Positions 5,311-6,574 of a stretch of DNA of 6,574 bases are shown here, piece after piece. The DNA comes from Deltaproteobacteria bacterium (GTDB taxonomy: Bacteria; Desulfobacterota_B; Binatia; UBA9968): NCBI GenBank assembly GCA_030620935.1, contig JAUXIP010000120.1, forward strand, positions 1 to 6,574, read 5' to 3'. Each line of letters begins with the position of its first letter. Position 1 is the stretch's first letter. The notes under the pieces were generated by a model, which was given only the letters and a program-made list of their open reading frames with translations, made no database searches and was not told the DNA's origin. The translations under genes and the position numbers were made by a program.

Positions 5311-6323
5311 ACCATCCTTTCAATAAAATTGCAGCTTTTGCCGTCCTTTCCGTCCTCTTCTTTCTTCTATCCTGCGGATATAACGTGGCGGTTTTGCCCG
5401 GCAAGGTCTCTCTTGCCGTGGAGGCGATTCCTCTCCGCTTAGACCCGAGTGATCCTGACCGAAAGCATTTCGGTCAGTTAACCTTCCTAGCCGGATTCGA
5501 ATTGGTTTCGGAGAATTCTCGGTTCGGCGGCCTATCGGGTTTAGCGCTGTGCAGCGATGGCAGCATGCTCTATGCGGTGTCCGATCATGGTTACTGGCTC
5601 TCTGCAAATATAAGTCATGACGGCGATGGGCGACTGAATGAACTTGGGCGATGGGAAATTGCCCCTCTGTTGACCCCCGAAGGTTCACCTGTGAGCGGCC
5701 GGCTCCGCGATGCCGAATCCATTGCACAAAAAGAGGACGGTTCGCTTGTCGTAAGTTTTGAGGGAGAGCACCGCTTGTGGCAATACCCACCGCCTCCGTT
5801 TGCCTTCGACGCAAAGCCGAAGACGCTCGCTGTTCCTGAGGACTTAGGGGAGGCCCCGTTCAACGGGGGAATCGAAAGCATGACCGTTCTTACAGACGGT
5901 CGGTTGTTGGCGATCACCGAGCGCTATGAAAACTCGGACGGGAGCCTCAAAGGCTGGCTGATAGATCAAGTTCAATTTTCCTCGATTTCCTATTTTGCCT
6001 CGGAAGGGTTTCAGCCGACCGACCTTGCAACTCTCGCTAACGGCGACATCCTGGTGCTTGAGCGCCGCTATAGTATGATTGGCGGGTCGGCGATACGTAT
6101 TCAGCGGGTTTCAAAGGAGAGTCTGCGGCCGGGTGCGCGGCTAAAAGGAAAAGAAATTATTCGTATCGAGCGGCCGCTTGTAGTCGATAACTTTGAAGGA
6201 ATCGCGGTCCGGGAAGATGCTAGGCAGCGTACACTGATTTACATAATCTCAGACGATAACTTTAGCCCCTTTCAGCGTACGCTGCTCTTACAGTTCCGTT
6301 TAGAGAGCGATGTGGAAAATTGA
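5307..6323 (+). CDS. Phytase-like esterase family lipoprotein (PF13449 type)
   Basis: A 338-aa exported protein. Residues 1-22 are a signal peptide ending in the lipobox LLSC, with Cys23 the predicted lipidated residue, so the mature protein is likely membrane-anchored and faces the periplasm or surface. The rest fits the 'esterase-like activity of phytase' family, a beta-propeller-like fold. FGGLSGLAL (73-81) and YAVSDHGYW (89-97) open it, followed by RDAESIA (134-140), NGGIESM (186-192), FQPTDLA (235-241), NGDILVLERR (245-254), DNFEGIAV (294-301), and SDDNFSPFQRTLLLQF (315-330) near the C-terminus. Phosphatase or esterase activity is recorded for few members, so the substrate here is unknown. 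An in-frame stop at 5301-5303 fixes the start at or after 5307, and the signal peptide supports that ATG. No ribosome binding site precedes it; translation probably depends on the 27-codon ORF whose stop overlaps this start. Divergent from the cupin gene. Confidence 0.9.
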   Translation: MNHPFNKIAAFAVLSVLFFLLSCGYNVAVLPGKVSLAVEAIPLRLDPSDPDRKHFGQLTFLAGFELVSENSRFGGLSGLALCSDGSMLYAVSDHGYWLSANISHDGDGRLNELGRWEIAPLLTPEGSPVSGRLRDAESIAQKEDGSLVVSFEGEHRLWQYPPPPFAFDAKPKTLAVPEDLGEAPFNGGIESMTVLTDGRLLAITERYENSDGSLKGWLIDQVQFSSISYFASEGFQPTDLATLANGDILVLERRYSMIGGSAIRIQRVSKESLRPGARLKGKEIIRIERPLVVDNFEGIAVREDARQRTLIYIISDDNFSPFQRTLLLQFRLESDVEN

Positions 6324-6547
6324 GCCGACCTGACAATGTTGTTGTTCTCGGGAATTCGCCTCCGCACATGCTGCCAGACCGCCGGAAAGTTCCTAGCCGA
6401 TCGTGCCCTGTCACGGCTACTCAAGAACGATTGGCTAAGGTCGCTGGAATGATTGGGGGAGATGAAAGATCAAAGGCGGAAAAGGTGATTTTTAAAGGGA
6501 GCAACGTTAAGCTCAGCCGCCCTGAGCCTGCCAAGGGGTCGGTCTGA
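6320..6547 (+). CDS. Doubtful small ORF at the right end, hypothetical
   Basis: A TTG at 6320 overlaps the lipoprotein stop codon in TTGA and opens 75 codons. The translation is hydrophilic and basic with no recognisable domain (for example [20 protein letters not shown] in its middle). GGAAA just upstream is a very weak ribosome site. A second frame in the same stretch starts with ATG at 6336 and runs 38 codons to the TGA at 6450-6452, containing [16 protein letters not shown], which looks like an amphipathic helix. Neither frame has strong support, and the two cannot both be typical genes. The stretch may be non-coding or the remnant of a broken gene. I see no T-rich terminator after the lipoprotein gene. 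Confidence 0.2.
   Translation: MSRPDNVVVLGNSPPHMLPDRRKVPSRSCPVTATQERLAKVAGMIGGDERSKAEKVIFKGSNVKLSRPEPAKGSV
6511..6527. other. Small hairpin in the right-hand tail
   Basis: GCTCAG (6511-6516) and CTGAGC (6522-6527) make a perfect 6-bp stem around the loop CCGCC. It lies about 190 bases after the lipoprotein stop, with no T run on either side, so it is at most a weak or Rho-assisted transcription end. Confidence 0.2.
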
Positions 6548-6574
6548 AGCAGCAAGTTAGTCTAGAAATTCAGA

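Noticed and set aside
5144..5404. N-terminal extension of the cupin to 202 residues
   Set aside because: The extra residues are antisense to the start of the lipoprotein gene and unrelated to cupins; a ribosome site and promoter-like pair support the ATG at 5143.

Overview
This is bacterial DNA, almost certainly from a Gram-negative species. It encodes a periplasmic adaptor plus inner-membrane transporter pair and an exported lipoprotein with a clear lipobox. The partial selA gene at the left edge means the organism probably makes selenocysteine. The sequence alone does not fix the taxon. An uncultured Nitrospirota-, Desulfobacterota- or Methylomirabilota-like bacterium would fit, but that is a guess. 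I see no transposase, integrase, tRNA, rRNA or CRISPR array.

Layout. (1) 1-814, minus: the N-terminal 271 codons of selA (selenocysteine synthase), running off the left edge. (2) 815-991: a divergent intergenic region with a near-perfect dyad around AAGTATACTT and a promoter-like pair very close to the next start. (3) 992-3641, plus: a two-gene operon with one base between the genes, encoding an EmrA-type membrane fusion protein and an EmrB-type DHA2 drug/H+ antiporter. (4) 3642-3708: a short convergent gap holding a GC-rich 7-bp hairpin. (5) 3709-4485, minus: a 258-aa membrane protein whose periplasmic domain looks like the C-terminal part of a type IV pilin or pseudopilin. (6) 4486-4795: a gap with little beyond a possible promoter. 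(7) 4796-5143, minus: a 115-aa single-domain cupin. (8) 5144-5306: a compact divergent promoter region that also holds a 27-codon small ORF. (9) 5307-6323, plus: a lipoprotein of the phytase-like esterase family (PF13449 type). (10) 6324-6574: a tail with no recognised gene.

How the parts work together. The fusion protein and the MFS pump should form one tripartite-type exporter, moving amphipathic or toxic compounds across the envelope with an outer-membrane channel encoded elsewhere. selA is transcribed away from this operon and shares only the intergenic region. The cupin and the phytase-like lipoprotein are divergently transcribed from overlapping promoter-like elements. The most unexpected local structure is the 27-codon ORF. 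It has a good Shine-Dalgarno sequence and ends in an ATGA overlap with the lipoprotein gene, which has no ribosome binding site of its own. This suggests translational coupling. The pilin-like membrane protein is the least characterised full-length gene here.
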